A DNA stretch of 64,000 nt from NCBI RefSeq assembly GCF_002042965.1, contig NZ_MZNT01000001.1:372001-436000 (forward strand), written 5' to 3'. Under the pieces are notes generated by a model that made no database searches, had not been told where the DNA came from, and saw only the letters and a list, made by a program, of their open reading frames with translations. The stretch comes from Paenibacillus sp. 32352 (GTDB lineage Bacteria > Bacillota > Bacilli > Paenibacillales > NBRC-103111). Shown here piece after piece: positions 44,333-52,639 of this stretch (positions within the stretch are counted from its first letter, which is position 1; each line of letters begins with the position of its first letter). Position numbers and translations under genes: made by a program.

Positions 44333-46201
44333 ATGTTGTTGCAACTCCAAGTAACGAACAGTCCTTTTACAGAAGAGCAGGCTGAGCTGATTAACCGGCT
44401 TCTGCCGACGTTGACCGAGGCGCAAATTCAATGGCTGGGCGGCTTTTTAGCCTTTTATCGCCCGGACCGTTCTGCCGTTCAAGGCGAAGCTCCGGCTAGT
44501 GTCAATAATACGATCGCGACGGCACCCCAAGTACTGACCTTGGTTCCGGAGGTGCAGGCGCCTTGCGAGGCGACCATTCTGTACGGCTCCCAAACCGGCA
44601 ACGCCCAGCGGCTGGCGGGCCGCTTATCCGATAAGCTGAAGGAGCAGGGCTTCCAGGTCACTCTCTCGGCGATGAATCAATACAAGACGAACAATTTGAA
44701 AAAGGCCGGTTATTTGTTCCTGCTGACCAGTACTCATGGAGAGGGAGAACCGCCGGATAATGCGCTGACCTTCTATGAATTTTTGTTCAGCAAACGGGCA
44801 CCGAAGCTGGATGACGTCAAATTCTCCGTGCTGGCCCTTGGCGACACGTCCTATGAGTTTTTCTGCAAGACAGGGCAGGATTTTGATAAAAGGCTGGAGG
44901 AGCTCGGCGCTCAGCGAATTGCCGACCGCGTTGATTGCGATGTGGATTTCGAGGCGGCGGCATCCTCCTGGATTGCGACTGTTACCGATGCGGTAAGCGC
45001 GACGGCACAAGCGGCGACGGCTTCAGCAGCTGCGGTTGTGGAAATCGAAAGATCCGCTTCGGGAGAGGAGTCGGAATTTGGCCGCTCCAATCCGTTCCAG
45101 GCGGAGGTTCTTGACAATATTAACTTGAACGGCCGCGGCTCGGATCGTGAAACCCGGCATTTGGAGCTGTCGCTGGAAGGCTCCGGGTTAACCTACGAGC
45201 CGGGTGACTGCGTCGGTGTGTACCCGCAAAACGACCCGTCCTTGGTCGACGAGCTGATTCGCTTCCTGCAATGGAATCCGGAGGAGCGTGTTGCAGCCGG
45301 CAAGCCGGGAGAAACCGCTTCGCTTAGGGACGCGCTGATTCATCATTATGAGATTACGGTTCTGACCAAACCGTTGTTGGAGAAGGCCGCGGCATTCTCG
45401 GGGAACAGCAGGCTGGCGGAGCTGGTGAAGCCGGAGAACAAGCAGGATTTGAAGGAATACATGAGCGGCAGAGATTTGCTGGATCTGCTGAATGACTTTG
45501 CTCCATGGACGCTCAGTCCCGCAGATATCCCGGTGCTGCTTCGCAAGCTGCCTCCACGTCTTTATTCGATCGCCAGCAGCAGTAAAGCGCATCCGGAAGA
45601 AGTGCATCTGACCATCCGAAAAGTGCAGTATGAAGCCCATGGCAGAGAGCGGGGAGGCGTATGCTCCGTTTATACGTCGGAGCGCTTGCAGCCGGGCGAT
45701 ACGCTTCCGATTTTTATTCAGAAAAATCCGAACTTCAAGCCGCCCGTTAATCCGGATACACCGGTGATTATGGTTGGACCTGGAACCGGAGTAGCGCCTT
45801 TCCGGGCTTTTCTGGAGGAGAGAGAAGAGCTTGGCGTAGGCGGCAAAACGTGGCTGTTCTATGGGGATCGGCATTTTGTAACCGACTTTCTGTACCAAAC
45901 CGACTGGCAGCGCATGCTGAAATCCGGCGTACTGACACATTTGGATCTGGCATTCTCCCGCGATACGAAGGAGAAGGTATACGTTCAGCACAGAATGCTG
46001 GAGAAGGCCTCCGAGCTGTACCAATGGCTTCAGGAAGGCGCTCATGTCTATATTTGCGGTGACGAGAAGCATATGGCCCATGACGTGCATAAAGCGCTGC
46101 TTACGATCCTTGAACAGCAGGGAGGCAAGAGCGCGGAAGAGGCTGCGGCTTATTTGGCCGAGCTGCAGGAGCAAGGGCGCTACCAACGCGACGTCTATTA
46201 A
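44333..46201 (+). CDS. cysJ: Sulfite reductase (NADPH) flavoprotein alpha-component
   Basis: This 622-residue flavoprotein passes electrons from NADPH through FAD and FMN to CysI during assimilatory sulfite reduction. The flavodoxin domain (about 80-225) shows ILYGSQTGNAQRLAG, LLTSTHGEGEPPDNAL and VLALGDTSYEFFC. The FAD domain has RLYSIASSSK and GGVCSVYTSERL. The NADPH domain has VGPGTGVAPFRAFLEE, WLFYGDR and VYICGDEKHMAHDV. It ends YQRDVY, the invariant CysJ C-terminus. ATG 44333 follows GAGGTGG closely; TTG 44339 two codons later has better spacing and could be the true start. cysI follows 81 bases on. Confidence 0.96.
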   Translation: MLLQLQVTNSPFTEEQAELINRLLPTLTEAQIQWLGGFLAFYRPDRSAVQGEAPASVNNTIATAPQVLTLVPEVQAPCEATILYGSQTGNAQRLAGRLSDKLKEQGFQVTLSAMNQYKTNNLKKAGYLFLLTSTHGEGEPPDNALTFYEFLFSKRAPKLDDVKFSVLALGDTSYEFFCKTGQDFDKRLEELGAQRIADRVDCDVDFEAAASSWIATVTDAVSATAQAATASAAAVVEIERSASGEESEFGRSNPFQAEVLDNINLNGRGSDRETRHLELSLEGSGLTYEPGDCVGVYPQNDPSLVDELIRFLQWNPEERVAAGKPGETASLRDALIHHYEITVLTKPLLEKAAAFSGNSRLAELVKPENKQDLKEYMSGRDLLDLLNDFAPWTLSPADIPVLLRKLPPRLYSIASSSKAHPEEVHLTIRKVQYEAHGRERGGVCSVYTSERLQPGDTLPIFIQKNPNFKPPVNPDTPVIMVGPGTGVAPFRAFLEEREELGVGGKTWLFYGDRHFVTDFLYQTDWQRMLKSGVLTHLDLAFSRDTKEKVYVQHRMLEKASELYQWLQEGAHVYICGDEKHMAHDVHKALLTILEQQGGKSAEEAAAYLAELQEQGRYQRDVY

Positions 46202-46282
46202 TCGAAACGTAAGGATAGAGGTAAGGAAAAAGAGAGTACGGACGCACCTAGTAACGGTGCCTAAGTAAAGGAGCTGACAGCA

Positions 46283-48016
46283 ATGGCAGAAAAACAAAAA
46301 GTGCAGCCGATTGGCGGACCTCCAAGCGATGTGGAATTGCTGAAACGGGAAAGTAATTACTTGCGCGGATCTTTGGTCGAATCGCTGTCCAACCGGATCA
46401 CCGGCGGATTGCCTGAACTGGACAACCGGCTGCTGAAATTTCACGGCAGCTACATGCAGGACGACCGCGATTTGCGTAACGAAAGGCAAAAGCAGAAGCT
46501 GGAGCCATCGTTTCAATTCATGCTTCGCGTCGTAACCCCCGGAGGCGTAGCTACTTCGGAGCAATGGCAGGTCATCGACGAGCTGGCGGAGAAATACGGC
46601 AGCGGCAGCATTCGCCTCACTACGCGGCAGGCATTCCAGCTGCACGGAGTGCTCAAATGGAACTTGAAGCAAACGATTCGGGACATCAACGATGCGCTGC
46701 TGACCACTTTGGCTGCATGCGGCGACGTCAGCCGTAACGTCATGTGCAACCCGAATCCCTATCAGTCCGAGGTGCACAGCGAGGTGTACCATTGGTCGCA
46801 GCAATTAACGAAGCATCTTGCTCCGCGTACGCCGGCGTATCATGAGATTTGGCTTGACGGCGAGAAGGTTGTGGACAGCCTTGAGCAGAACGGCAGCCAA
46901 GAGGAAGTGGAGCCGATCTATGGCCCGGTATATTTGCCGCGGAAGTTCAAGATCGGTATCGCGGTTCCTCCATCCAATGATGTGGATGTGTACTCCCAGG
47001 ATCTCGGCTTTATCGCTATTATCGAAAAAGGCAAGCTGGTGGGCTTCAACGTTGCCGTCGGCGGCGGCATGGGCATGACGCATGGCGATACCCAAACGTA
47101 TCCTCAGCTGGCCAGAGTCATCGGCTTCTGTACGCCGGATCGGATTCTCGATGTAGCGGAGAAGACGGTAACGATTCAGCGCGATTACGGAAACCGCTCC
47201 GTGCGGAAATATGCGCGCTTCAAGTACACTATCGACCGGCACGGTCTGGAATGGTTCGTTGACGAGCTGCACGAGCGTCTCGGCTGGAAGCTCAAGCCCG
47301 CTCGCGAGTTCCGGTTCGATCATACCGGCGACCGCTATGGCTGGATCAAAGGCAAAGACGGCAAATGGAGCTTGACGCTCTACATTCAAAGCGGCCGGAT
47401 TGCCGATGAAGAAGGCTACAAGCTGAAAACCGCTTTGCGCGAGGTTGCCAAAATCCATACCGGCGACTTCCGTCTCACCGCGAATCAGAACTTGATGATA
47501 GCTAATATATCGAGCCAGAAAAAGCCAAAGATCCAAGCCTTGCTGAAGGAATACGGCATTCTGGAGAGCGATCAGTTGTCCGCTCTTCGCCGCAGCGCTT
47601 TGTCCTGCGTCGCGCTTCCGACCTGCGGATTGGCGATGGCGGAGGCGGAACGTTATCTGCCTACGCTGATCGAGAAGCTGGAGCCTATCTTGGAGGAAGC
47701 CGGCTTGCGGGAGCAGGAAATCAACATTCGCATGACCGGATGCCCGAATGGCTGCGCGCGCCCTGCTCTGGGCGAGATTGCCTTCATCGGTAAATCCCCG
47801 GGCAAATACAATATGTACATGGGAGCCGGCTTTTCCGGCGACCGCTTGAGCAAGCTGTACCGGGAAAACATCGGTGAAGAAGATATTATCGACATCCTGA
47901 GGCCTATGATTCAGCATTATGCTGCAGATCGTACGGAAGGTGAACATTTTGGCGATTTCGTCATTCGTACGGGGTATGTGAAGGCGGTAACGTCCGGACT
48001 CGATTTTCATCATTAA
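46283..48016 (+). CDS. cysI: Sulfite reductase hemoprotein beta-component
   Basis: This 577-residue siroheme/[4Fe-4S] enzyme reduces sulfite to sulfide with six electrons from CysJ. The four cluster cysteines appear as SCVALPTC (C-x5-C) and GCPNGCARP (C-x3-C). Siroheme-contact regions [30 protein letters not shown] and [14 protein letters not shown] are present. Length is typical. Start ATG 46283 follows GGAGCTGACAGCA. It is translated after cysJ, with which it forms the NADPH-dependent complex, and ends in a strong hairpin that is also one arm of a larger repeat. Confidence 0.97.
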   Translation: MAEKQKVQPIGGPPSDVELLKRESNYLRGSLVESLSNRITGGLPELDNRLLKFHGSYMQDDRDLRNERQKQKLEPSFQFMLRVVTPGGVATSEQWQVIDELAEKYGSGSIRLTTRQAFQLHGVLKWNLKQTIRDINDALLTTLAACGDVSRNVMCNPNPYQSEVHSEVYHWSQQLTKHLAPRTPAYHEIWLDGEKVVDSLEQNGSQEEVEPIYGPVYLPRKFKIGIAVPPSNDVDVYSQDLGFIAIIEKGKLVGFNVAVGGGMGMTHGDTQTYPQLARVIGFCTPDRILDVAEKTVTIQRDYGNRSVRKYARFKYTIDRHGLEWFVDELHERLGWKLKPAREFRFDHTGDRYGWIKGKDGKWSLTLYIQSGRIADEEGYKLKTALREVAKIHTGDFRLTANQNLMIANISSQKKPKIQALLKEYGILESDQLSALRRSALSCVALPTCGLAMAEAERYLPTLIEKLEPILEEAGLREQEINIRMTGCPNGCARPALGEIAFIGKSPGKYNMYMGAGFSGDRLSKLYRENIGEEDIIDILRPMIQHYAADRTEGEHFGDFVIRTGYVKAVTSGLDFHH

Positions 48017-48024
48017 TTCTTATA

Positions 48025-48308
48025 CAAGAACAAGCGCTGATTATTTTCAGCGCTTGTTTTTTTGAGTTTTTCGAGAAACCTTAACATACAGAAAAAATGC
48101 GAAAGGTGATAGGTGGGGTATCCCCTGGAGGAGCGATAGCGTTCGCCTTTGTTCTCAGGAAATCCCCACTATAAAGCGAATATAATCAACATTTCCTGAG
48201 AACAACAGCGACCGGAGGGGGATACCCCACCGGGGTACCAAAGCAATTTTTTAGATTTTCAGGTTTCTCAACATCCCCAAGCACTGACTTCATCAGCGCT
48301 TGTTCTTG
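48025..48308. repeat. Nested-palindrome element, copy 1
   Basis: Four inverted repeats lie one inside another. The outer arms CAAGAACAAGCGCTGAT (48025-48041) and ATCAGCGCTTGTTCTTG (48292-48308) match perfectly over 17 bp. Inside are GAGAAACCT (48073) with AGGTTTCTC (48261), GGTGGGGTATCCCC (48112) with GGGGATACCCCACC (48218), and TTGTTCTCAGGAAAT (48149) with ATTTCCTGAGAACAA (48191). The inner three are shared with the element at 60930. No reading frame is conserved. The left outer arm coincides with the cysI terminator. Origin and function are unknown; a REP/MITE-like or structured-RNA repeat is possible. Confidence 0.82.
48030..48064 (+). terminator. Terminator of cysJI
   Basis: ACAAGCGCTGA (48030-48040) and TCAGCGCTTGT (48047-48057) form a perfect 11-bp stem followed by TTTTTTT, 14 bases after the cysI stop. 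Confidence 0.92.
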
Positions 48309-48318
48309 CCCCCTCCGG

Positions 48319-48358
48319 TTGACAAAAACCGCATTCCTTTTTATCATAGTTCTATGAT
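48319..48358 (+). promoter_or_regulatory. Promoter and operator of ArsR-type gene (leaderless)
   Basis: TTGACA (48319-48324) and TATCAT (48342-48347) are 17 bases apart. The perfect dyad ATCATAG-TT-CTATGAT (48343-48358) overlaps both the -10 box and the start codon at 48354, which is six bases after the -10. The mRNA would have no leader and bound repressor would block polymerase. Confidence 0.75.
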
Positions 48359-48647
48359 GATCGAACAATTACAAGCCGACGATGAGAAGCGGGCACGGAT
48401 TTTTAAAGCTTTATCGGAAAAAAAGCGTATAGAAATTGTCCGTTATCTCCATACGGAGCCGACGCGGAATAGCTGCGGGGAAATCGGCAAAGCGATGGGA
48501 ATGGACAAATCGAATGTCACGTATCATTTGAAAATCATGAACGAAGCGGAGCTGATTCGCGTCGTCCGCGACGGGCAAAATAAAAAAATATATTTGGTCG
48601 ACGATATATTTCAGATGTATTTACCCGGTTTCTTGGACAGCCTATAA
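48354..48647 (+). CDS. ArsR-family winged-helix regulator
   Basis: This 97-residue regulator has KRARIFKALSEKKRIEIVRYL, then SCGEIGKAMGMDKSNVTYHL and the wing VRDGQNKKIYLVDD, an ArsR-type fold. The ELCVCDL metal site is absent, so it is not a classical arsenic sensor; Cys in NSCGEI is the only one. Start is ATG 48354 (or ATG 48357), placed directly after the promoter, without a ribosome binding site. A related half-site (TAGAACTAT) recurs before the oxidoreductase gene 130 bases downstream, which is the probable target. Confidence 0.85.
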   Translation: MMIEQLQADDEKRARIFKALSEKKRIEIVRYLHTEPTRNSCGEIGKAMGMDKSNVTYHLKIMNEAELIRVVRDGQNKKIYLVDDIFQMYLPGFLDSL

Positions 48648-48673
48648 GGGCCAAGAAACTTTCTTTTTGATCC

Positions 48674-48699
48674 AATAGTTTGAAAGTTTTAGAACTATT
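48674..48699 (+). promoter_or_regulatory. Possible ArsR operator before oxidoreductase
   Basis: AATAGTT (48674-48680) and AACTATT (48693-48699) form an inverted repeat; the right half sits in TAGAACTAT, the reverse complement of ATAGTTCTA in the 48343 operator. Confidence 0.45.
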
Positions 48700-48775
48700 C
48701 AAATTTCATGCCCGATGCTAACCGATGAAGCGTCCCGTGTCTGATAAGTATGATTCCCAAGAAAGAGAGTGATCT

Positions 48776-49789
48776 ATGATGATGAACAAAATGATTTTAC
48801 TTAAAAACCGTCCGCAAGGCTGGCCCGATCAAGATACCTTTGAAATGAAGGAGGCGCCTGCGAGCAAGCCGGAAGAAGGCCAGGTCCTTGTCCGCTCGAT
48901 CTATTTATCCGTCGATCCCTATATGAGAGGACGAATGAATGATACCAAGTCCTATGTACCGCCGTATCAGCTTGGCGAGGTCATCAGCGGCGGCGTCGTA
49001 GGGGAAGTCATCGAATCCCGTTCGGAGCTGTTTAGCGCAGGAGACAAGGTGCTCGGCATGCTGGGCTGGCAGCTGTATAACATCGCAGATGCCAAATCGC
49101 TCCGCAAAATTGACGGAAAGTCTGCACCGTTATCCGCCTATTTGAGCGTTATCGGGTTGACCGGCTTGACGGCCTACTTCGGCCTCATGGACATCGGACG
49201 ACCGAAAGCGGGAGAGACAGTGGTCGTATCCGGGGCGGCAGGCGCAGTCGGCATGGTCGTCGGTCAGATCGCTAAAATTCATGGAGCCAGAGTCGTTGGG
49301 ATTGCCGGCTCGGATGAGAAAACGAAGTTTCTGGTGGACGAGCTGGGCTTTGACGCCGCGGTGAATTACAAGACATCCGACCTGAAGCAAGCGCTGGAGC
49401 AAGCCTGCCCGCAGGGAGTTGATGTCTACTTCGATAACGTCGGGGGAGACGTCTCCGACGCCGTCATGAGTCTGCTGAACGATCATGCGAGAATCCCGCT
49501 GTGCGGAGCCATCTCGGCCTACAACAAGGAGGAGGGCAGCGATGTCGGTCCGCGGATTTTGACCAAGCTGATTAAGACGCGCTCCATGATCAAAGGCTTT
49601 GTGCTCGGAGATTACGCTGATCGTCTGCCGGAGGGAATGGAGCATCTGACCAAATGGCTGTCCGAAGGCAAGCTGAAATACGAAGAAACGATTATGGAAG
49701 GATTCGAGAAGGTTCCTGAGGCTTTCGTGCAGCTATTTAAAGGGACCAATATCGGTAAAATGCTCGTTAAGGTAGGTCCGGAACAATAA
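48776..49789 (+). CDS. Zinc-free MDR oxidoreductase, YfmJ/CurA-like
   Basis: This 337-residue protein belongs to the leukotriene B4 12-hydroxydehydrogenase/CurA branch of medium-chain reductases, which reduce enones and 2-alkenals with NADPH. It shows YLSVDPYMRGRMND (residues about 48-61), nucleotide-binding VVSGAAGAVGMVVGQIAK (about 149-166) and VDVYFDNVGGDVSDAVM. Zinc ligands are absent, as expected. Three consecutive ATG codons from 48776 make the exact start uncertain; AAAGAGAGTG lies upstream. It follows the ArsR-type gene in the same direction and may be controlled by it, suggesting a reactive-aldehyde response. Confidence 0.92.
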   Translation: MMMNKMILLKNRPQGWPDQDTFEMKEAPASKPEEGQVLVRSIYLSVDPYMRGRMNDTKSYVPPYQLGEVISGGVVGEVIESRSELFSAGDKVLGMLGWQLYNIADAKSLRKIDGKSAPLSAYLSVIGLTGLTAYFGLMDIGRPKAGETVVVSGAAGAVGMVVGQIAKIHGARVVGIAGSDEKTKFLVDELGFDAAVNYKTSDLKQALEQACPQGVDVYFDNVGGDVSDAVMSLLNDHARIPLCGAISAYNKEEGSDVGPRILTKLIKTRSMIKGFVLGDYADRLPEGMEHLTKWLSEGKLKYEETIMEGFEKVPEAFVQLFKGTNIGKMLVKVGPEQ

Positions 49790-49816
49790 TTGACCGATCT
49801 ACCAGCATGATGAAAA

Positions 49817-49856
49817 AGTCCGAATGCTTTGGCACTCCAAAGGTTCGGGCTTTTTT
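49817..49856 (+). terminator. Terminator of oxidoreductase gene
   Basis: AGTCCGAATGCTTTGG pairs with CCAAAGGTTCGGGCT (one bulge and G-T pairs), followed by TTTTTT. Confidence 0.85.
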
Positions 49857-49938
49857 GGCATTACTTGGAAAGCACCAGACTTAAGCCTTGATGGCAAGGG
49901 CTTATCTTGCAGCGTTATTGAGCCGTACCGGCACCGCT

Positions 49939-50841
49939 TCAGGACGGCCTTCTATAAGGGTTTTGCCGGATCATTTGGATGAAATGGGCCGCCGCTTGAG
50001 ATAAAGGCTCTTGCCTGCGGGTACATACGGCAATCGTATTTTGCAAATGGATTCCTTCGACATATACCCGGCATAACTCGCCGCGTTCTACATACGGGCT
50101 CACGACCAGAGACGAGACGAAGCTTGCGCCGTACCCGGCAATCACCGCGGTAATAGCTTCATGCAATCCGTTAAACTGCAGGGTAATTCTCGGATTGGTG
50201 GAATTATAGGTGCGGCATAGAGCCAATAATCGCTCCCGTGTCGAGCTTCCTTCCTCCCGCATAACGAAAGCCTCCTTCATCATGTCGTGCAGAGAAACCT
50301 GCTGGTTCGCATATTTATGGCCGGGCGCTACGACAAACCACAGCTCGTCCTGAAACAGCTCCTCCGTTTGTACCGTATCCGGATATTCCTCCGGGAGTCC
50401 CCCATAGATCGCCAGATCCGCCTCCACATTCAGAAGCTGCTTCAAGGCATCGCTGGAATTGGTCGTTGTGATGGTCATTTCCACTTGCTCATACTGCTGC
50501 TTGAACTTTGCGATCCAGGCGGGCAGCAGCACATGGGCCGGCAAGTATGTCGCGGCAATTCGAATATGTCCAATCGAACCGTGGTGATAATCATGCGTAA
50601 ATTGTTCGATCTGCTGCTCGACTGCGAACAGTCTTTTGGCGAGCTGCTCCATTTTCTCACCGGCATCCGTCAACGCGATTCCCCTGCCTTGAGGCTTGAA
50701 CAACGGGATGGACAATTCCTTTTCGAATTTTTTGATTTGGGCGGTGATCGCAGGCTGACTAATATTCAATATTTCCGAGGCCCGTGTCACGCTTTGGGTG
50801 GAGGCAATAACATGAAATAACCGTAAGGCGTGAAGATTCAT
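49939..50841 (-). CDS. LysR-family regulator
   Basis: This 300-residue regulator has the LysR HTH at residues 1-60 (LHALRLFHVIASTQSVTRAS, then LNISQPAITAQIKKFEKEL) and a PBP2-type effector domain from about 90 (GHIRIAATYLPAHVLLPAWI). The start ATG at 50841 has GAGCTTACCGCA upstream, a weak site. It is divergent from an O-methyltransferase gene 135 bases away; an AT-rich dyad (ATAATTTA/TAAATTAT) near 50865-50880 lies between them. LysR proteins usually control the divergent gene, so the methyltransferase is the likely target. Confidence 0.92.
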   Translation of the reverse strand: MNLHALRLFHVIASTQSVTRASEILNISQPAITAQIKKFEKELSIPLFKPQGRGIALTDAGEKMEQLAKRLFAVEQQIEQFTHDYHHGSIGHIRIAATYLPAHVLLPAWIAKFKQQYEQVEMTITTTNSSDALKQLLNVEADLAIYGGLPEEYPDTVQTEELFQDELWFVVAPGHKYANQQVSLHDMMKEAFVMREEGSSTRERLLALCRTYNSTNPRITLQFNGLHEAITAVIAGYGASFVSSLVVSPYVERGELCRVYVEGIHLQNTIAVCTRRQEPLSQAAAHFIQMIRQNPYRRPS

Positions 50842-50975
50842 TGCGGTAAGCTCCTTTGTACAATTTATATATAAATTATATAAGTAAGATGGAAAGATAT
50901 ATTTTTATTATGATTATAGATCATCTACAATAAAAACAGAACCAGCCAAACGATAATAAAGGAGAAGTGATACCT

Positions 50976-51644
50976 ATGAATCCATTAAACCTTTGGAACC
51001 AGGTAGATCAGTATGTAACGGAGAAGCTGATTCCGTACGACGCTATTCTTGAAGAAGCTTTGGCTAACAATCGGAAGGCAGGGTTACCCTCTTACGACGT
51101 AACGCCGTCACAAGGGAAATTGTTAAACCTGTTCGTTCAAATGCAGGGCGCACGGCGAATTTTGGAAATCGGTACGTTGGGCGGGTACAGTACGATCTGG
51201 ATGGCGAGAGCACTGCCGCCGGAAGGGCGGTTGGTTACTATTGAAGTGGACCTGCTTCATGCGGAGGTCGCCAGAGTCAATCTGGCCCTTGCACAGCAGG
51301 ATCATAAGGTCGAGCTTCGGGTAGGAGATGCGCGGGAGCAGCTAGCTCTATTGGAGGAGGAACGCACGGAGCCGTTTGATCTCATCTTTATCGATGCGGA
51401 TAAGCCGAACAATCCCCATTATTTACAATGGGCGCTTCGCTTCTCCCGTCCGGGAACGGTTATTATTGGCGATAATGTCATCCGTGACGGAGAAGTGGTC
51501 AATGAGCATAGCGTAGACCCCAGGGTCCTTGGGGTAAGAACGTTTTTCGACATGCTGGCGGAAGAGCCGCGGGTGACAGCTGCAGCAATTCAAACCGTCG
51601 GCAGCAAAGGATATGACGGCTTCGTCATCGGAATTGTTCAATAA
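50976..51644 (+). CDS. Class I SAM-dependent O-methyltransferase
   Basis: This 222-residue enzyme is of the cation-dependent COMT/CCoAOMT type. It shows ILEIGTLGGYSTIWMARAL (SAM motif I, about 61-79), LVTIEVDLLHAEVA, then FDLIFIDADKPNNPHY (metal- and catalysis-linked Asp) and VIIGDNVIRDG. Length matches the family. Start ATG 50976 has AAGGAGAAGTG upstream; a GTG at 50967 overlaps that site. Likely substrates are catechols or other hydroxylated aromatics; unknown here. The divergent LysR gene probably regulates it. Confidence 0.9.
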   Translation: MNPLNLWNQVDQYVTEKLIPYDAILEEALANNRKAGLPSYDVTPSQGKLLNLFVQMQGARRILEIGTLGGYSTIWMARALPPEGRLVTIEVDLLHAEVARVNLALAQQDHKVELRVGDAREQLALLEEERTEPFDLIFIDADKPNNPHYLQWALRFSRPGTVIIGDNVIRDGEVVNEHSVDPRVLGVRTFFDMLAEEPRVTAAAIQTVGSKGYDGFVIGIVQ

Positions 51645-51649
51645 AAGTG

Positions 51650-51680
51650 TTGACTCTCCTCTTGGGGGAGGCTTTAGACT
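51650..51680 (+). promoter_or_regulatory. MerR-type promoter of TipAS gene
   Basis: TTGACT (51650-51655) and TAGACT (51675-51680) have a 19-base spacer containing the dyad CTCCTC-TTG-GGGGAG. This is the pattern of self-activated MerR/TipA promoters. Confidence 0.82.
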
Positions 51681-51703
51681 TGTTTTTGAAGGAGGTGAAC
51701 CCC

Positions 51704-52459
51704 ATGCTGTATACCGTAAAAGAAGTATCGGCCCTGTCCAACGTCACCGTCAAAACGCTGCACCATTACCACAGGATCGGTCTTCTGGTGCCTTGCGAAA
51801 TCAGCAGCGCGGGCTACAGGTTGTACGGGAGGGAGGAGCTGGAGCGTCTTCAGCACATTTTGTTTTATAAGGAGCTGGACTTTCCGCTGGAGACCATTAA
51901 AGCGCTTCTGGACAAAGAAACGGAACGGACGGCAATGCTTGCTGAGCAAGAAAAGCTCCTCCTGGCCCGCAAGCAGCGGCTGGACACCATTCTTCACACC
52001 TTGCGAACAACTATACAGAGCAAGAAGAAAGGAGAACCAATGAACAGTCAGGATCTATTCAAAGGCTTTGAAAGCGAGGACGCATGGAAAGAGGCGCTAA
52101 GCGAGCAAAACCAGCATCTGAAGGAAACCTACAACGTGGACATTCTTGAAACTGCTTCAGTCGACGTTCAGGAGATGAACGAGCAGGCGGCGGAGGCAGC
52201 AGCCTTCATGAACGAGGTGGCGCAATCCTTAAGAGACGGCTTGAAGCACAGCGACGACAAAATGAAGCAGCTGCTGCACAGCCATTTAACGTTTATGAAC
52301 GAGCATGGCCACGCGGTTTCACCGGCAGATTTTGCTGCGCAAACCCGGTTTTTCCTGCAGGATGACTTCCACCTGCGTATGCTGGAGGATCAGCAAACCG
52401 GTTTGGCTTATTATTTGGCGGCGGCAGCGGAGTCTCTGGCGGCAGAGGCTCAGCGGTAG
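51704..52459 (+). CDS. MerR-family regulator with TipAS domain
   Basis: This 251-residue protein starts at ATG 51704 with AAGGAGGTG upstream. Residues 1-70 are a MerR winged helix (YTVKEVSALSNVTVKTLHHY, then GYRLYGREELERL), followed by a coiled coil (75-105). Residues 110-245 are an all-helical TipAS antibiotic-binding domain (LFKGFESEDAWKEALSEQ, then FMNEHGHAVSPADFAAQTR). TipA-type regulators bind thiopeptides or other drugs and activate their own promoter; the 19-base spacer promoter at 51650 fits that. No efflux gene is directly linked, so its role may be drug sequestration or remote activation. Confidence 0.9.
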   Translation: MLYTVKEVSALSNVTVKTLHHYHRIGLLVPCEISSAGYRLYGREELERLQHILFYKELDFPLETIKALLDKETERTAMLAEQEKLLLARKQRLDTILHTLRTTIQSKKKGEPMNSQDLFKGFESEDAWKEALSEQNQHLKETYNVDILETASVDVQEMNEQAAEAAAFMNEVAQSLRDGLKHSDDKMKQLLHSHLTFMNEHGHAVSPADFAAQTRFFLQDDFHLRMLEDQQTGLAYYLAAAAESLAAEAQR

Positions 52460-52469
52460 CAAAAGTGAG

Positions 52470-52506
52470 ACACTCCAATGGATTTTCATTGGGGTGTTTT
52501 TTTGAC
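52470..52506 (+). terminator. Terminator of TipAS gene
   Basis: ACACTCCAATG and CATTGGGGTGT form a stem with one G-T pair around GATTTT, followed by TTTTTTG. Confidence 0.9.
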
Positions 52507-52571
52507 CATTTTGATGCCGACTTAAGCGTCGAAAGGAACGAGGGGTTGCAGAATTGGACCGCATTTGCTAG

Positions 52572-52595
52572 AATACTGAATAAACGTTCAGTATT
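52572..52595 (+). promoter_or_regulatory. TetR operator before its own gene
   Basis: AATACTGAA-TAAACG-TTCAGTATT is a perfect 9-bp dyad with a 6-base spacer, 45 bases before the TetR start. Confidence 0.75.
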
Positions 52596-52639
52596 ATTGT
52601 CACGATTCCGCTGACTTCCACCAAATCGGAGTGAACCGT

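Noticed and set aside
45188-46804. Long minus-strand open frame (538 codons) opposite cysJ
   Set aside because: It is a shadow of the GC-rich cysJ/cysI coding strand. It has no ribosome binding site and no family resemblance, while cysJ is unmistakable.
46805-48013. Minus-strand frame of 402 codons opposite cysI
   Set aside because: Same antisense shadow effect; cysI shows all four cluster cysteines on the plus strand.
48186-48368. Minus-strand 60-codon frame through the first palindromic element
   Set aside because: It shares a short peptide with the frame in the second element only because the DNA repeat is shared; start and length are not conserved.
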